Shown here: positions 42,895 to 55,027 of the stretch, piece after piece | Layout of the letters: every line of letters begins with the position of its first letter | How positions within the stretch are numbered: position 1 is the stretch's first letter | Origin: Angiostrongylus vasorum | Taxonomy: Eukaryota; Nematoda; Chromadorea; Rhabditida; Metastrongylidae | Direction: 5' to 3' | DNA length: 64,000 nt | NCBI GenBank assembly: GCA_018806985.1 | Contig: JADANN010000462.1 | Location: 3,277,501 to 3,341,500, forward strand | Notes under the pieces: generated by a model | What the model was told of the DNA's origin: nothing | What the model saw: only the letters and a program-made list of their open reading frames with translations | The model's database searches: none | Translations under genes and position numbers: made by a program

Positions 42895-43255
42895 AAATAA
42901 AATAAGAAATCTTCAGCTTCCACCAATGAGCGCGATCAAAGATTAGCGTGTCTACCAAGGAGTCGAAGATCAGTTGAGCTGGACACTTGATGCGTTCGTT
43001 CCAACGAGAATCACGAGATAAGAGCCCTTGGAAACTGGATTCCACGGGATGTCTGCGTGAAACAACTGCCTCCGATTCGATGGTAAGGCCTATTTTCGAA
43101 CATCCTAGATGAGAAATGTACTGCTCATTGTGCCTATCAACCGAACAGAACACACAGAGTAGCTTCCGCACACGACGTGGACGAATGAAGGCTTTGTTGG
43201 CATTCGACCGATTCACACAATGATTAATAGGTGAACGAGTGATAAAGGTGATAAA
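42895..43255 (+). pseudogene. RTE 3' fragment
   Basis: Read on the plus strand in mixed frames it follows the C-terminal domain of the RTE family: an RRRSAIKD-like tract, SKIRWAGHVM-like, DSTGCLRETTASDS and a terminal FEHPR region. It ends with a GTGATAAAGGTGATAA tail that recalls the GGTGATAC repeats of copy B. A 151-codon minus-strand frame here is an antisense artefact. Confidence 0.65.
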
Positions 43256-43511
43256 TGAAAAATTGCAATGATAACAGGATGACACGGAGGACACTTGACG
43301 TGGGAAAGCAATTTGTGCAAATCTTTCTCTCAACAATCACTTTCAGAAGAGAATGCTCGATTTGTAATGAGCTGTGAACATCACACCTGAATATTCATGC
43401 ATGGAAAAATTTCTCCACTACAAATATGTAACGGTATAACAACAACACCGCCTGTCTGTTAACTCATTGTTGTTGTCACATCGATCACCAGCAAACAGTT
43501 TTGCAAAGATT

Positions 43512-43882
43512 TTTTATTTTTACATGACCCGTCTTCACATCTACTGTGCGGATTCCAACACTTCTCACATTCACTTCGTTTCCTCGCATTCACCATCCAC
43601 GAAGATCTTCCAGCTTTAACTTGTGGCCTCGGTTACTGCTTGAGGATTTTCATTTCATCTCGAATATCGTAAAGTGTTGGTGGGTCGATTCTTCCTGGAA
43701 TCCTGAGATAGCCGTGCTAAATCGTTCCCGATCGGATTGCAAAGAGTGATTTCTTCCCGGACAAGTGCGGCACCAACTTCCCGACCTCGGAGGGATGAGA
43801 GGCTTGATGAGCTAGGGGTGGAATCGACCTGGCACCATGCACGTGATGACCAACATCACTACCACTGTGCTATCTGCCTTAT
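43512..43882 (-). mobile_element. SINE-B family copy with 13-bp target duplication
   Basis: TTTTGCAAAGATT (43499-43511) and TTTTGCAATGATT (43883-43895) flank it with one mismatch. On the minus strand the head reads GGCAGATAGCACAGTGGTAG and GGTGCCAGGTCGATTCC. The core is GAGGTCGGGAAGTTGGTGCC, and the body has CAGGATTCCAGGAAGAATCG and CAGTAGATGTGAAGACGGG. Confidence 0.9.
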
Positions 43883-43895
43883 TTTTGCAATGATT

Positions 43896-44628
43896 ATCAA
43901 TGAAAACGGTTATTTTACGAAAAAAAAGAGGACGCCATCGCTGACTGAGTTTGCCGTTATCAGATTGCTCAGAGGTGAATTCTGAAAAAAAAAAGGCTTT
44001 TCGATATCAACAAACTGGCAGCACACCACGTGAGCTCTTCGGCCGTCTGCACTTTCGTCGATGGGTGAAACGTGAATAAGCTGCAAGAAGAAATGCAGCT
44101 GTGCGAACGGTATATGACAGTACTATGGCGTATTGAATAACACGAACATGAATAGAGCGACACTTCTCTAAGCACGTGATACGAAAAATGAATAAAGTTC
44201 TCTAAGAGAGTTATGGATGACATTAGACAGAAAAAAAGGAGTAAAAGTAGACATGGAGAAAATGACCCTCTTCAACTTGCCACTCAAAGCCGCTGAAAGG
44301 AAGGAAAGTCGCGTATGCATCTCGTCCATCCTATTTCGGTTAACTTTTGGGTTTCTGCGTTGTACCTCAGATTTTTCTATATTTTTCTAAAATGTAATTT
44401 TATTGCTTCGATAAGTTGGCGAACAAGAATTCGTCGCCGGAGTAAAGAAAAAGGACCATAAATAGTCGAATTATAACTATTAGGCCATATTTGCGAAGAC
44501 CTTCACCACGTTTTGAAAGCTGATTGATCGCAGTATCCAACAGCTACACTGCGATTTCGAGTTCAACTGAAACTAAGCAGAATTTCGTCCTACAAGAGAT
44601 TCCACAAATTTCCAGGACATATAATCAG
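43896..44628. other. Unassigned
   Basis: A minus-strand acceptor-like CATTTCTTCTTGCAG near 44075-44090 precedes a stretch open in several frames, and the plus strand is open too (with TPRELFGRLHFRRW). No choice is possible from sequence alone. Confidence 0.25.
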
Positions 44629-45033
44629 TTGTAGATAGAACTAATAAGGTATTAAAGAAATGCTCAATCCACATCGGAAACGTTGAAAGTGATGTATTGT
44701 ACACTACGGTTACCAGTAGCGAATTTGAACACAGTGGCGCGCTAGTGCGTTGCTTCGACTACGGGGAACATGTAAATAAAGTGAATTTTCTGGCTGAAGG
44801 ATTCGCGTTGCGATGCAAACGACCAGACTGTGGACATATAGACATCCTACTGATAAGGAAGAGAGAAAAAGTTACATATCAGCACTGGTGCTATCCGACA
44901 ATCACTCAGAAGGACATCACGTGTCTGCCAGCTCACACCATCCACGCTGTCACCCTCGACCTTATCAAAACACTTAGTCAACCGGTCCAGTTATCGCTTC
45001 CACACTTGTCTTCGACATATTTCATCACACAGG
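44629..45033 (+). CDS. Candidate exon of a cysteine-containing protein
   Basis: Open from an AG at 44627-44628 to the donor ACAGG|GTAATT. It encodes about 135 residues: KKCSIHIGNVESDVLY, LVRCFDYGEHVNKVNF, LRCKRPDCGHIDILL, YQHWCYPTITQKDITC and so on. Six cysteines are spaced as in small secreted domains, and codon use looks coding. The real acceptor is uncertain because the local AG lacks a strong pyrimidine tract. I recognise no family. Confidence 0.45.
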
Positions 45034-45550
45034 GTAATTCTACTATTGTCCTACTATTCTCCTAACAACAACTCATTACTATATCTTTCGTCTGGAACCT
45101 CATGGTCACCAGTTACAATGACGACGTATCAAACATGTTCAATAATGATCCAGATCAAATTTCACGTAGTCTAATGTGAACAGGAAGTACAAAAGATCTT
45201 TTAAAACAAGAATCAATTCTGCATCAAGAATGCACTTCTATTTAAAGAATTAACAGAGCAGCTTTCTGCCTTCTTTTCTGATCGAAACTCTATTGCAAGG
45301 GACGTCCGTAGATGGTGGATTTTGAAGTCCCCATAAGAATATCAGGTCAAATTCTTTACTGTCCTTCAACTCATTACCATCATGTATAGTAATAGCAATG
45401 GAAAATCCTCATTGAAAAGGCAAATGATTGCCATGAATTATGTCAAGTATTGAGGTTGGTTAGTGGCAAAAATAGGAATAGTGAGGTCGAATTTATTCGA
45501 TGTCTGAATCTTTTAAGTGTTAGTCCCTTCAACTCTCTAATACTAAACAG

Positions 45551-45650
45551 TGATTGTAAAGAATACAGTATAAAGCTCCAGTTCCGAGATATACCGTACC
45601 ACATAAACACTACGCATTTTGGGTACACGTGTACTCAACTAAGCGACTAG
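45551..45650 (+). CDS. Candidate C-terminal exon
   Basis: Acceptor AATACTAAACAG, then DCKEYSIKLQFRDIPYHI, NTTHFGYTCTQLSD and TAG. Cysteines and a possible N-glycosylation site (NTT) suit an extracellular protein. The phase (one base in) does not match the one base left by the 44629 exon, so an intermediate exon or another acceptor is needed. Confidence 0.3.
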
Positions 45651-45969
45651 GTTTCACACAACATGATAACAGCTCCTGGAATTTGTTTGGTTTCATACGG
45701 GCTTACAAAACTGTAAAAGCTTTTCTCAGTTTTGGTGAGCCACCCTGTCAGCGGATTCAAGTACCCCTCCTCGCAACTTCTTCATGAATATCGCTGAGTA
45801 GTGACTGAGCATATAAGGGCAGTTCGATACCATATGGCTCCCATCCACGTTGAGGTTGCAAACAATTGAGTGGTGTTCAAAAGCAAATTTTAAAAACATA
45901 TTTGCCAAGCCAACGCCGCAATCTAATGAAGAGCACTTTCAACCGTATGAAGATAAAAAGTCAACTATA
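45651..45969. other. No recognisable feature
   Basis: Short intergenic stretch with no match to window repeats. Confidence 0.4.
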
Positions 45970-46112
45970 GCGCGATGGTAAGAATTGCCTTGCAATACAC
46001 ATTGGGTCGGTCGCTAGTTCGATTCCCCCTCATCGTGCTCACCAGGAATTGTCCCTGAGAAGTCGGGAAATTGCCAGATTTGTCTGCGAATACTAGTCTA
46101 TAGAATACCACA
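45970..46112 (+). mobile_element. tRNA-derived SINE, third head type
   Basis: TAGCGCGATGGTAAGAATTG (A-box region), GGTCGCTAGTTCGATTCCCC (B box) and AAGTCGGGAAATTGCCAGAT (shared core). The body differs from SINE-A and SINE-B and is short. Confidence 0.6.
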
Positions 46113-46129
46113 ATTTCAAATTGCCGAGC

Positions 46130-46330
46130 TTTACAAAAAGGTGTATGGAGCGTTGTGGTCAGCGGTGTTCTGCGATGCAGATAATCGTTGGTTCGGTCAT
46201 GCTTCTCGTGCTTTCTAAGCCTCCATACCGCTATGGTCGGCAAACCGGTGTCAGACTTGTCTGCAAAGAGTTGCCTCCAGTCCACAATAGCCAGCAATTG
46301 CCTTGTAAACATTTGGATACGCTCTAGCAG
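46130..46330 (+). mobile_element. tRNA-derived SINE, fourth head type
   Basis: GTATGGAGCGTTGTGGTCAG (A-box region), CGTTGGTTCGGTCATGC (B box) and TATGGTCGGCAAACCGGTGT with CAGACTTGTCTGC (shared core). It follows the previous SINE in the same orientation. Confidence 0.6.
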
Positions 46331-46863
46331 AATCATTCTGAGATTCCAAAGATAATTATGCTTAACCAGCCTTCAGCGACATTCATGAAAGAGAAAAAAT
46401 CTCATATTGCTGACGAGTCCACATTGAAATCTGAAAACCTTTGAAGACGATGAATGCAAGAGAACGAGCCAAACGAATGAAGTAGTGTGACTCACACAAA
46501 ATGTGAAGAAGTATCATATAAAATACGATAAGTTAAAGAAAGAAGCTTTGCAAATGTGGCACTTTGGAGAGAAATTTGAGTAATCGCCTATCTGAAAACA
46601 TCTAAGATATTCTAGGGGAAAAGTTGTTTTAGAGTCACATATGGGACTGAATAACTCAGCCTTTAGCTCTAGATAAATCCAATATAGTTCGCGAAAGTTT
46701 TAATGGTGACGATAAGAACTTTTATGATCTACAAATCTGTGAAATCGAGGTGTAAGCCTTCTATCCTACCAAGAATATTTCTTTCTTGCTAGAAATCGTC
46801 TTTATTAGGCGTATTTTTTCATCATTACTGGTATCTCCCAGTACCTTCTGTCGGTTTGTCAAG
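46331..46863. other. No recognisable feature
   Basis: AT-rich DNA without exon or repeat signal. Confidence 0.4.
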
Positions 46864-47222
46864 TCCCTAAATCCTCAAGTACTTCACTCACTAAGAAGTG
46901 ATCGACATTCAAGGAATGATCTACTCGTTGCGAATGCGGTGATGAAGTTGAATTCCAGCAAGTGAATGTCACTTTTCCCCGAAGGAAGATTTCGTTACGG
47001 TAGTATGCCAGTGTGTTTCGCGATCCAAAGCCACTCGGAGGAGCCCAGTGAATTATCGTCTCTTCTTTCGTGACGGTGACACACTCGGTCACATTGGCCT
47101 CTTAAGGCAGACGGTGTACGGGGCCAGACACACTCAAGTGATACATCGTATGAAATACGGCTGAGTTCGAGGTGAAGAGACGGGCGGCGGAATACCACTG
47201 CGGGTTTTGACTCAAGGCCACT
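46864..47222 (-). pseudogene. Degraded coding segment, unassigned
   Basis: A good acceptor (CTTTCTGTCAG) near 47223 opens ALSQNPQWYSAARLFTS and FHTMYHLSVSGP. About 20 bases on, the reading continues in another frame with NVTECVTVTKEETIIHWAPP, LAYYRNEIFLRGKVTFTCW and a stop at 46861. The gap is too short for an intron, so a frameshift or sequence error is likely. TIIHWAPPSG recalls the start of fibronectin-III-like folds, but this is weak. Confidence 0.35.
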
Positions 47223-47915
47223 GACAGAAAGACAGTCGGCCACAAACTAAATCCGACATTTTCGACTGCAGACCGCAACAGTTTTCGCTATTCTAGTCGG
47301 TCAATCCATATCTGATCATCCACTGCAGAACTGAAGTGGAATCAGCTTATCATTCGTGAAGTTCTCCATGATGTCAGAACTTTCATGGAATCCGAATAAC
47401 GCTGAGAAAAGACAAGTTTTGTATAGCGTCATTTAACTAACGGATTTGTTATCATGTCCCCTCCAAGGAAATTGTGCTATAGCGTCGATTTTTCCCACAT
47501 CCTACGTGAGTCGCACACTATGCATATGGTCCGAAGTGAAATCCCAATGTGATTCAACTGTATCTTTTCTATATCTCGCATTGTGACGCAATACTTCACT
47601 TCTTCTTAAAAAGCGCTTTCTATACGCCGCGTATGTATCCTATGTTTTTCTACCAAATTTTTATACGATTTTGTAACATTACCATCTTTAGTTAGTGCGA
47701 TCAAAATTATTCATACAATTGATGTGCTCTTATCTTTCATTATCTAAGAAGTACTTGTTTTTCTACAAATTTAAAATAAAGCTTTGAGGTTATCGTCTTT
47801 GATGAAGACAATTTGTCAAAAGCAGATTATTTGTTTTAACTATGGTAGCGGTAAATGAGTTCAACGTCATCTTGTACTGATCGCTCGTCGAGAGTGAACA
47901 AGGAATTGAAGATAC
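47223..47915. other. No recognisable feature
   Basis: AT-rich DNA. No repeat family recognised. Confidence 0.4.
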
Positions 47916-48044
47916 CGAACTCAATATCTTATGGGATCTTTTATGGCCCCTTAAAGATAAATAATCTGGAGAAAGTGGAACTGCGTATGAGGAGGAAGTT
48001 GACGTCAGCGACGAGCCATCGAATAATATATTGCTTCGCCAGCC
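47916..48044 (-). CDS. Candidate upstream exon, possibly of the RA gene
   Basis: Acceptor TTGAAAATCCAG, donor TTCG|GTATCT, 43 codons in phase 0 to 0: GWRSNILFDGSS, SSSYAVPLSPDYLSLRGHK. Serine-rich like the linker exon and phase-compatible with 41250-41410. No other link is visible. Confidence 0.3.
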
Positions 48045-49689
48045 CTGGATTTTCAACAGCAATATGAAATAGATTGACAGCTGTTGGGTCGACGGACAGA
48101 ATCAACACAATTTTATGGAATACTTATGGCTCGCGTTTGCAATGTAACTGGGAAGTGTACAAAAAGATAGGGTTAAGGGTTCGCAGCCTAGCACAAAATG
48201 AGCACTATTACGATGTCTACGATTCACGATGTGACCTTTTCCGTTAATCCGCGTAGACCGCAAGTTACGCAAAGCTTCAAGCAGGGAAGACTATTCGTGA
48301 ACAGAAAAGACCGGATAACGCCTCATTCTCTGTCTGTCAGCGGAATGAACAAGTGGTGCAAATATTTATCTCTATGTGTTGTTTAGGCACATATAACTTT
48401 TTATTCCCCTAGTCAGACAAATTTTGAATGAACTCAATTATAAGCCTGAAAGAAAAGCGGACTAGTTTAAGATCTTATTCTGCTGACCTCTCATTTTAAA
48501 TGATAGTTTAGTATCCATACCCTTAACTCACAATGCTTCTTAAGGTACTAGTTCAGTAATAAAAAAATGGAAAGGTTGTGTTGTTGTTGTGAAAATTGGC
48601 GAAAAATCGCGATTAAAGAACAGCGGCGAGGTACGTTAGCATAAGACGTAGTCACTGAAGTAAATATTCCGGTTTAGATTGTCTTGGTAATAGTCTCAGT
48701 CTGTAGATGTAATTTGTGAAAGTAGCCAAATGTAAGACGAGCTTCTTGAGCATCGCGTTCACAACATCAATGGCGTGCTTTATCCAATCAGTACTGTAGT
48801 AGGCAGGGAAACGTCACGTGATTCAAACAAGGAAACAACTCGCTCTAACAACAACCGCCTTTGTTAACTGCGACGAGAAGAAGACAGCACTTTGACGACC
48901 GCACCAACAATAAGAATGAGGATACCAATTTAATAGAAAAGTTTCAAGACCTATTTTTTACTGGAAAGCACGTACGTGGTCGCCGCCAAATATGTATTGT
49001 GGATGAACTATCGGTACCAACGACTTCTTCAGAGCCGCAGTAATCCCATTCGAGGCGCTCAAGGTCCACCACACTACATTCCCTACGATGTTCCTCATAG
49101 TGCACTGTTCTTTCCACTTGACTTCTCTCAATGGCTCACAAAAAGTTTGATACCCCCTTATTTTCGCTTGACAATAAAGTAATATACTAGTCACTCATAT
49201 CAACATAAAATCTAGGTCAGTTTTTAACATCGTTGAGAGTTTAGCACAAAAAAATGTGCGGTCAAAGAAACAATCGGAATGAATTAGCACGGGTCTCTTA
49301 TAAAATCTCATAAAAATCCCGAACACGTGTGCATCGTAAATGACTCATGTTTTTGTGACCATGTGGTTTCTACATAGAGCATGGCTTGCTGCGTAATTTC
49401 GTAACTACTGCTTCTTTGTGTGCAAAAGTTAAGTTTTCTGCCTGTATAAATCAGAAGTAGTGCTGAAGTATTTCAAGGGGGACTTGAACTTTATCGTAAT
49501 CGCGCCATTTGTTTCAAAAGTGCACGGTAATGTGAATTCATTCGACGGCCCAGTTCGAAGTGTCGAAGTCGGAAGTGACAGGCAGAGGGCGGTGAGAAAT
49601 AGCTGAAGTGCTGTCGAAAACGAATGAAGTCTTCTTTAAGAACTTTATTCTTCCATCTAGATAAAGCACTTAGAGAGCTGAAGGGCCTG
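48045..49689. other. No firm feature
   Basis: A plus-strand frame at 48885-49043 (with EKFQDLFFTGKHVRGRRQIC) looks mildly coding but is isolated. The rest is AT-rich. Confidence 0.3.
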
Positions 49690-49962
49690 TGTGGCGCAGT
49701 GGTCAAAGGCGCTCTGCAACACACACGTAGGATCGATCCCCGCGCCCAGGGGTCCACTAAGCCTTCCATCCCTCCGAGGTCAGCAAATTGCCTGGAAGGA
49801 TAGCAGCACTGGCTCGATACATCGGTAGGCCACCGCGAGTCATTGTAAAGCCCAGATATGCATTCAATCACCTCGAAACGATGCTTTATGAAGTCGAAGG
49901 CGTGGTGCATCCCCTCAGTTATTGACCAATGCCGAGAGCTTTATCTCTTATCCTTTCAACGA
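49690..49962 (+). mobile_element. SINE-A family copy
   Basis: TGTGGCGCAGTGGTCAAAGG, AGGATCGATCCCCGCGCCC, core AGGTCAGCAAATTGCCTGGA with a short deletion, GGCTCGATACATCGGTAGG, and a TTTATCTCTTATCC tail. The 139-codon antisense frame at 49491-49910 is an artefact. Confidence 0.85.
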
Positions 49963-50394
49963 TTTGAGGAAAAGAATGCAGAAAGCTTTAGTTCACCACT
50001 ATGGACTACTCATTTATCAGATATAGGTTGGTTAAAAATTAATGTCAGAGCACTCTTTCCAAACTTTGACGATCTTCTTGAAATAATTTTCTGTACGCTC
50101 ATGTCCTTATCAGGAGCCATTTTTTATGTCAAAATTTCGCGTTAGTTTCCATGTTGTTGAACAGATTTTTTATTTCAGTTCGCATCCTATCTAAACTTAG
50201 AAAGTCTAAACGACAAGCGAGAAAACAAATAAGTTCCTTTTCGAGTTTGAACTCGGTTGTAAGATTAAGGATACAGTTTCCTACTGTCATTAATGTTGTG
50301 TGGGACAAGCAAAAAACGATTGACGACGGCGATGGCACAGCGTTAGTTTGAGAACCCTCGCTATGGTGAGCAAACCTTTTAAGATGAAAAAGAA
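49963..50394. other. No recognisable feature
   Basis: AT-rich sequence between a SINE and a mariner relic. Confidence 0.4.
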
Positions 50395-51040
50395 TTAACC
50401 ACATGAAGAGCTAATTGATGTGAATCCCCGTACAACAGTAAAGGTAGTAGTTAGAACTAGAAAAAAACCAGGCTTAAGTGAAATAACTACATCGGAACAC
50501 CTAAAGTTGATTGGAGCTCAACAAAAGTCACATTATGCAAAGAGGATTGGACAGTTCGCGACGTTCTTCGCAATTTTGGGGAACAAAAACAAAGCACAGA
50601 AACGATATTTAGAAAAAGGCTACGAATAATTTTTTCGTACTTAGCAGAGTGAATCATCTACTATGACTTCTTCAATCCCAGCAAAATCTCTACAGCCGAC
50701 AACTGTTGTTGAAAAAAAGGGAAGAAAAAAGAGGAAAAAAGAGGAAAATGACAGAATGCACCAAGAACTTCCACATCTCCTTCCGACATTGATTACCCGA
50801 AAAGAGCCGGTTCTTCTGTACGACAACACTATAGCATTAGTCACTCAACTCATACTAAAGGTCTTGGAAAAACTGCGACTCGAGGCTTTTTCTCTATACC
50901 CTCAAGCACTACTGGAACGGCTTCCGAGGACTCATGGACTATAGAAACATAGCACTTTGTCGTGAAACAGAAAACTTAAGATTCCATTGGAAAGGCGATA
51001 TAGATTTCAATGGTGTACCATTTCGAGCAATCAAATTTCT
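50395..51040 (+). mobile_element. Mariner relic with the catalytic middle deleted
   Basis: The N-terminal frame (50420-50629) reads VNPRTTVKVVV and ITTSEHLKLIG, matching the second helix-turn-helix of mariner transposases. The next frame (50663-50943) reads HQELPHLLPTLITRKEPVLL, then YDN, the third catalytic region, degraded afterwards (LILKVLEKLRLEAFSLYP). The WVPHEL and DEKW segments between them are absent, so about 100 residues are deleted. Confidence 0.6.
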
Positions 51041-51812
51041 ATAGGATGAAATGTATGAATTTCAAAGTGGGGGGTCCTCAATCGACATTGATTTCTTGGT
51101 AAAGAAAAACCACCTGCAATGATGTATCATACTGATGAATTCTCGATAATAAGAGAATGTGTAACTGCGTGATTAAATACCAGCCAAAGATGTACAAATT
51201 TTCGAACCCAACGAGGATTACTGTAGAGTTGAACTAGTGATTATTAACCAAACTCGGAGTATGAGGTTCAAAAACTAATCCGACGAGTAAGATGTGATGA
51301 AGAATATTCTAGCATCGCCGGAAAACAGTGGTCCTGCCACTCTGACCCTTCGCTTCAATACTAATCATATTCGCAGCTTTCTTGATGAGCACGGACGAGT
51401 TTCTTACTAAACTACTTATTTATCCACGAAAGCTGACGGTTTGGGCAAAATTCGCTTTCTTCAGAGCCGCTTTCTGTGAGTCTTTTACTGGGTATTTCAC
51501 GAGGGAACCAACTGTACAAAGTTCACATAGAACTCTTCACTTTTCCATACATAGTGGATTCAGCGAAAGCCAAAACAGCGAACTATTGGTAAATGCCGAG
51601 GTAAATAGAAAGTCATTTCTGGGAATTTCTAATCTTTTTTCTTTTTTTCTTTTTTTTTGGAAAACGTTTTGTGAAGTTTTTAGTAGACCGTAACAGAACA
51701 TTCCTGAAAAAGAAAGGACGAACACGAACTGGAGAAAAGTGCTGTTGAAGGTTTTTCTTCACGCAACGTTCCCACTCAAAGACGGTGATTTAGAGACAGT
51801 ACGTCGTCGATC
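51041..51812. other. No recognisable feature
   Basis: AT-rich. Frames at 51382-51725 lack splice support. Confidence 0.4.
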
Positions 51813-51991
51813 ATGAATTATCGTGAGGAAAAATGGCCACCACGTATGGATTTCAATAAGTCCGCTGAGGACGTTGACAGTGACGGGTGGTTGCCGGTGG
51901 ACGGCGGAGCGCTGGATTTACGACGGTGTCACTTGCAACGGTCAGACGGACATCGGCGAAAATGTAGGAAAAAGTCGAGTGAATGTCGAAG
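51813..51991 (+). CDS. Candidate first exon
   Basis: ATG frame MNYREEKWPPRMDFNKSAED, then DSDGWLPVDGGALDLRRC, ending at a GTAGTG donor-like site at 51992 (or at TAG 52008 if unspliced). Charged and glycine/aspartate-rich with coding-like base use. No partner exons found and no domain recognised. Confidence 0.3.
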
Positions 51992-52704
51992 TAGTGTGAA
52001 ACCTGCATAGAAGCCTTTAGAAAATCCCAAACTATGCGTCCGATTCTCGCTATGGTCGCCTTTCAACAATATTATTCCATCAGAAATAAACATTGTGGTT
52101 TTGACACTGAGTAAAATGAGAACAACAATAGCAGTCACCTGGAAACAATTCAGTAGATCACCGAATTAACCGGAAAAACACCTCTATTCTCTCTTCATCA
52201 ATGTAGGAAAATTTCCTTTACTAGAAACATGATGAAAATGCTTTGAGACTATGGGACGAAGACGGAGTAGCACTTTCATTGCAGCTGGTGAGAACTGACC
52301 ACTAGGGTTAGCAGAATGGCGACAACGCGCGATTTTCTCTGTCTGCTAATGTACATCGTTAATTGTGGAATGCATTGAAATCAATGCGCATCACCGCGCA
52401 TGTGTTGAGAGGTACGCAGTGTTTGAAAACGAATTATCGCGGACTCGTCTTATGCGACAGCTACTTTACCTGTTGTCGTGATAAATAGGTGTGAAAAAAG
52501 TCTCGTATGCAAAAGAAGCTGGCGCGTGCAGGCAAATGAATAGGGGAATTACCAGGTCCTTGTCCCAAATAGGGTTAAATAGTGTCGCGAAAGTGGTTAA
52601 TTCCACCGTCGACATTAACGCAGAATTCAAGAACCAGAGTTAATACGATTTTTTTTCTTTGGAAAGATGCAGTAGATAGACTTGGGACGCAAGGGTTTAA
52701 TCTT
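51992..52704. other. No recognisable feature
   Basis: No repeat family or exon seen. Confidence 0.35.
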
Positions 52705-53215
52705 AACCTTTTTATTCACTGTCTATTCTTTTTAATGGCAGGGTATGCTGCCAAATATAACTTCTACAATGTTGAGATATTTGCAAAACTCCGGACCGTA
52801 GGTGTCTGCGGTGGGGAAAGAACGCGCTACTGTCCTTTCCGGGGAGTAACAGTTCACCACCACACCATGCGGGTCCTTCGTTCCTCCTGTCTCTTAGCTA
52901 GTTCTATCGAATCACTTGCCACAAAAAAGGTTAAGACTGTGATTATAACTATACCCTCGGCTTTACTGGGTTCAATGCCGATTTGGGCTCCCCCATATTA
53001 ATCCTGTTGACGGGTGATTGCTGATGGCTGTGATCGATAGAACTAGCCGAGAGACAGGCGAAACGAGGGACCGGCATGGTGTGGTGATGAATGCGTTATT
53101 CCCCGGAAAGGATAATAGCGTGTTCGTTCCTCACCGTACACACCAATGGTCCGGAGTTTTGCAAATATCTCAGCATTGTAGAAGTTATATTTCGCAAACC
53201 CTCAACTTTTTTCTA
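52705..53215. repeat. Foldback element, full copy
   Basis: The left arm (GAGATATTTGCAAAACTCCG, GTGTCTGCGGTGGGGAAAG, CAGTTCACCACCACACCATG) is inverted at 53075-53200 (CATGGTGTGGTGATGAATGC, GTTCGTTCCTCACCGTACAC, GGTCCGGAGTTTTGCAAATA). The arms exceed 150 bases. The loop carries CTGGGTTCAATGCCGATTTG and GACGGGTGATTGCTGATGG. No coding content, so a non-autonomous element. Confidence 0.8.
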
Positions 53216-53600
53216 ACCCAAATGGGGCTGTTTCATAGCAGCAATTTTTGAAAGCAACAAAGAGCCTTTATCAACACATTCGCAACCAAATGCATCGATT
53301 TCGATGCACTTTCTTCTCGACTCTTCATTCTGGCTGAGTTTTTTTCTTTGTAATCAATCGAAAGCTTCTCCATCACGTAAATGGTACTATAAAAAGAAAA
53401 GCTTTAAAGAAAAAATTTGCAGTTTAAAAAAAACATCTTCAGACGAATTCAACCAACCCGCCAGAGATCGTTGCCAGTCAAGAGTGGACAAAGAGATCTC
53501 CATAGTGGGACCACTATAAATGAGAATTCTACCAAAATGTTATTCCTACACAAACATAAACGCATTGGTAGCGCCAGCAATTCCTTGTCTTTCCTGTTGA
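53216..53600. other. No recognisable feature
   Basis: AT-rich, with no repeat match. Confidence 0.4.
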
Positions 53601-53676
53601 GTGAGTTACGCAGTGGCTTACTAATGACGAGGGTAACTGTGAGTTACGCAGTGGCTTACTAATGACGAGAGTAACT
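53601..53676. repeat. 38-bp tandem duplication
   Basis: GTGAGTTACGCAGTGGCTTA and the 18 bases after it occur twice head to tail with one difference (G to A). Confidence 0.95.
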
Positions 53677-54636
53677 AAGTCGGGAAAGAAAAGAGGAGCA
53701 GAGTAACACGTACGCTTTCAGTTCAATGCATACCGTGCTCATCAAAAACATGTCGTAGTTGCTAATACGCTAAAGAACGCATGATAATGACCCATATGGC
53801 ATAGATGAACAATTTGACTTAGAAAGTGGTTTTGCGAAGGTCATCGAGATGAGATGAAGACGGAACAGGTACGTGGACAGATCGGAGAATTGTGATACGT
53901 CTGCGATGACCACATGGCTTTAATCCGACAACAACTGGCATTGAAAAGCGCTGTGTACATCCACTGATCCACACATCCACTGCAATTAAAAAGCTAAGAA
54001 AAACCCGTCACTACGGCCGGGAGAGAAAGAAACCACTCGCGAGTCGCGAGTTGGTTGAACAGGGAAATGAAAAAAATAGGTTTCTAAATTACGCTCGGCA
54101 TGTAACGACTTTTCTGTTTCTGTTGTTGTCTTCAAGTCAGTTTCTATTCCTCTCACATGTGATATCAATAGGCTAATATTATTTATAAACAACAGGTGGA
54201 CAGAGAAACCAATAAATATCCCTCAGATGAACTACAATTTTAATAATTCTTAGCTAATGGAATTATTTCCGATACCACACGTACGTAACGGATCTCTATA
54301 TTTCTCTTCCTTTCACTTTTTTCGTAGGAGAAGGTTGACAAGATAAAATGAGACTTCAATGAAAGAACAAATTGCCGAACCTCTGAAATTCCGCGTATTG
54401 GTCCAATGCTGTGGTGCAGAATGGATACAAAATGATTGGACATCCGAAGCATTCAAAATAGTGCTCGAGAAGGCGGACCAAATCAGTTCACCTTGAACTT
54501 CAACAATCTTCAATATAATCATCATTCCTTCATCTGTCACTGTTTCCGTTTCAGTTCTATTTCAATCTGAAGAAATTCCACGAAATCAAGTTTTTAAAAC
54601 GATAGAGGAGTAGTGTGAGGAATTTCTATGTCAATC
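53677..54636. other. No recognisable feature
   Basis: No exon or repeat signal. The right end carries the left target duplication of the next element. Confidence 0.4.
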
Positions 54637-55027
54637 GCCTCTCAACGGTTTACCGCCTCATCGTGGCCGGGAGATGTTCCTGGGTGTCGGGCTGCAATGC
54701 ACAGCGGGAGATTCATCCCCCTGGTATGGTCTCCTAAGCTGAGAAGGAGTCCAGCATTTCCATCAGGAATGCCAGATGAGATTAAACCAATACGAGGATC
54801 CGTCACCGTCCTGGTACCAAATAGTCCCATGATGGCAAATCTCCCTCTGATCCACAAAAGCGGCAACTGCTTGTGGTGATGACGACCTGGGACAGACCTT
54901 GCCTTGGCTGACCCCGGGACTCTAGGGAACCACACTGGCTAGACCATCAAAACATCGGAAAAATGGAGATTGTGGTGCGCTCGCACGACCAGTAAGGATG
55001 GGCCATACAAGTATCCAAGTAAGTAAG
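54637..55027 (+). repeat. Family C repeat, reference copy with 9-bp target duplication
   Basis: 391 bp between ATGTCAATC at 54628-54636 and 55028-55036. It starts GCCTCTCAACGGTTTACCGC and ends in AAGT units. It has no B box that I can find, so it is not an obvious tRNA-derived SINE. The direct repeats and short-repeat tail nevertheless point to retroposition by a LINE-type machinery. Confidence 0.8.

Noticed and set aside
42881..43336. 151-codon minus-strand frame
   Set aside because: It is antisense to an RTE 3' fragment that makes sense on the plus strand.
44033..44220. Minus-strand exon after a CTTCTTGCAG acceptor
   Set aside because: Three frames on two strands are open and no donor fits well, so the coding strand cannot be decided.
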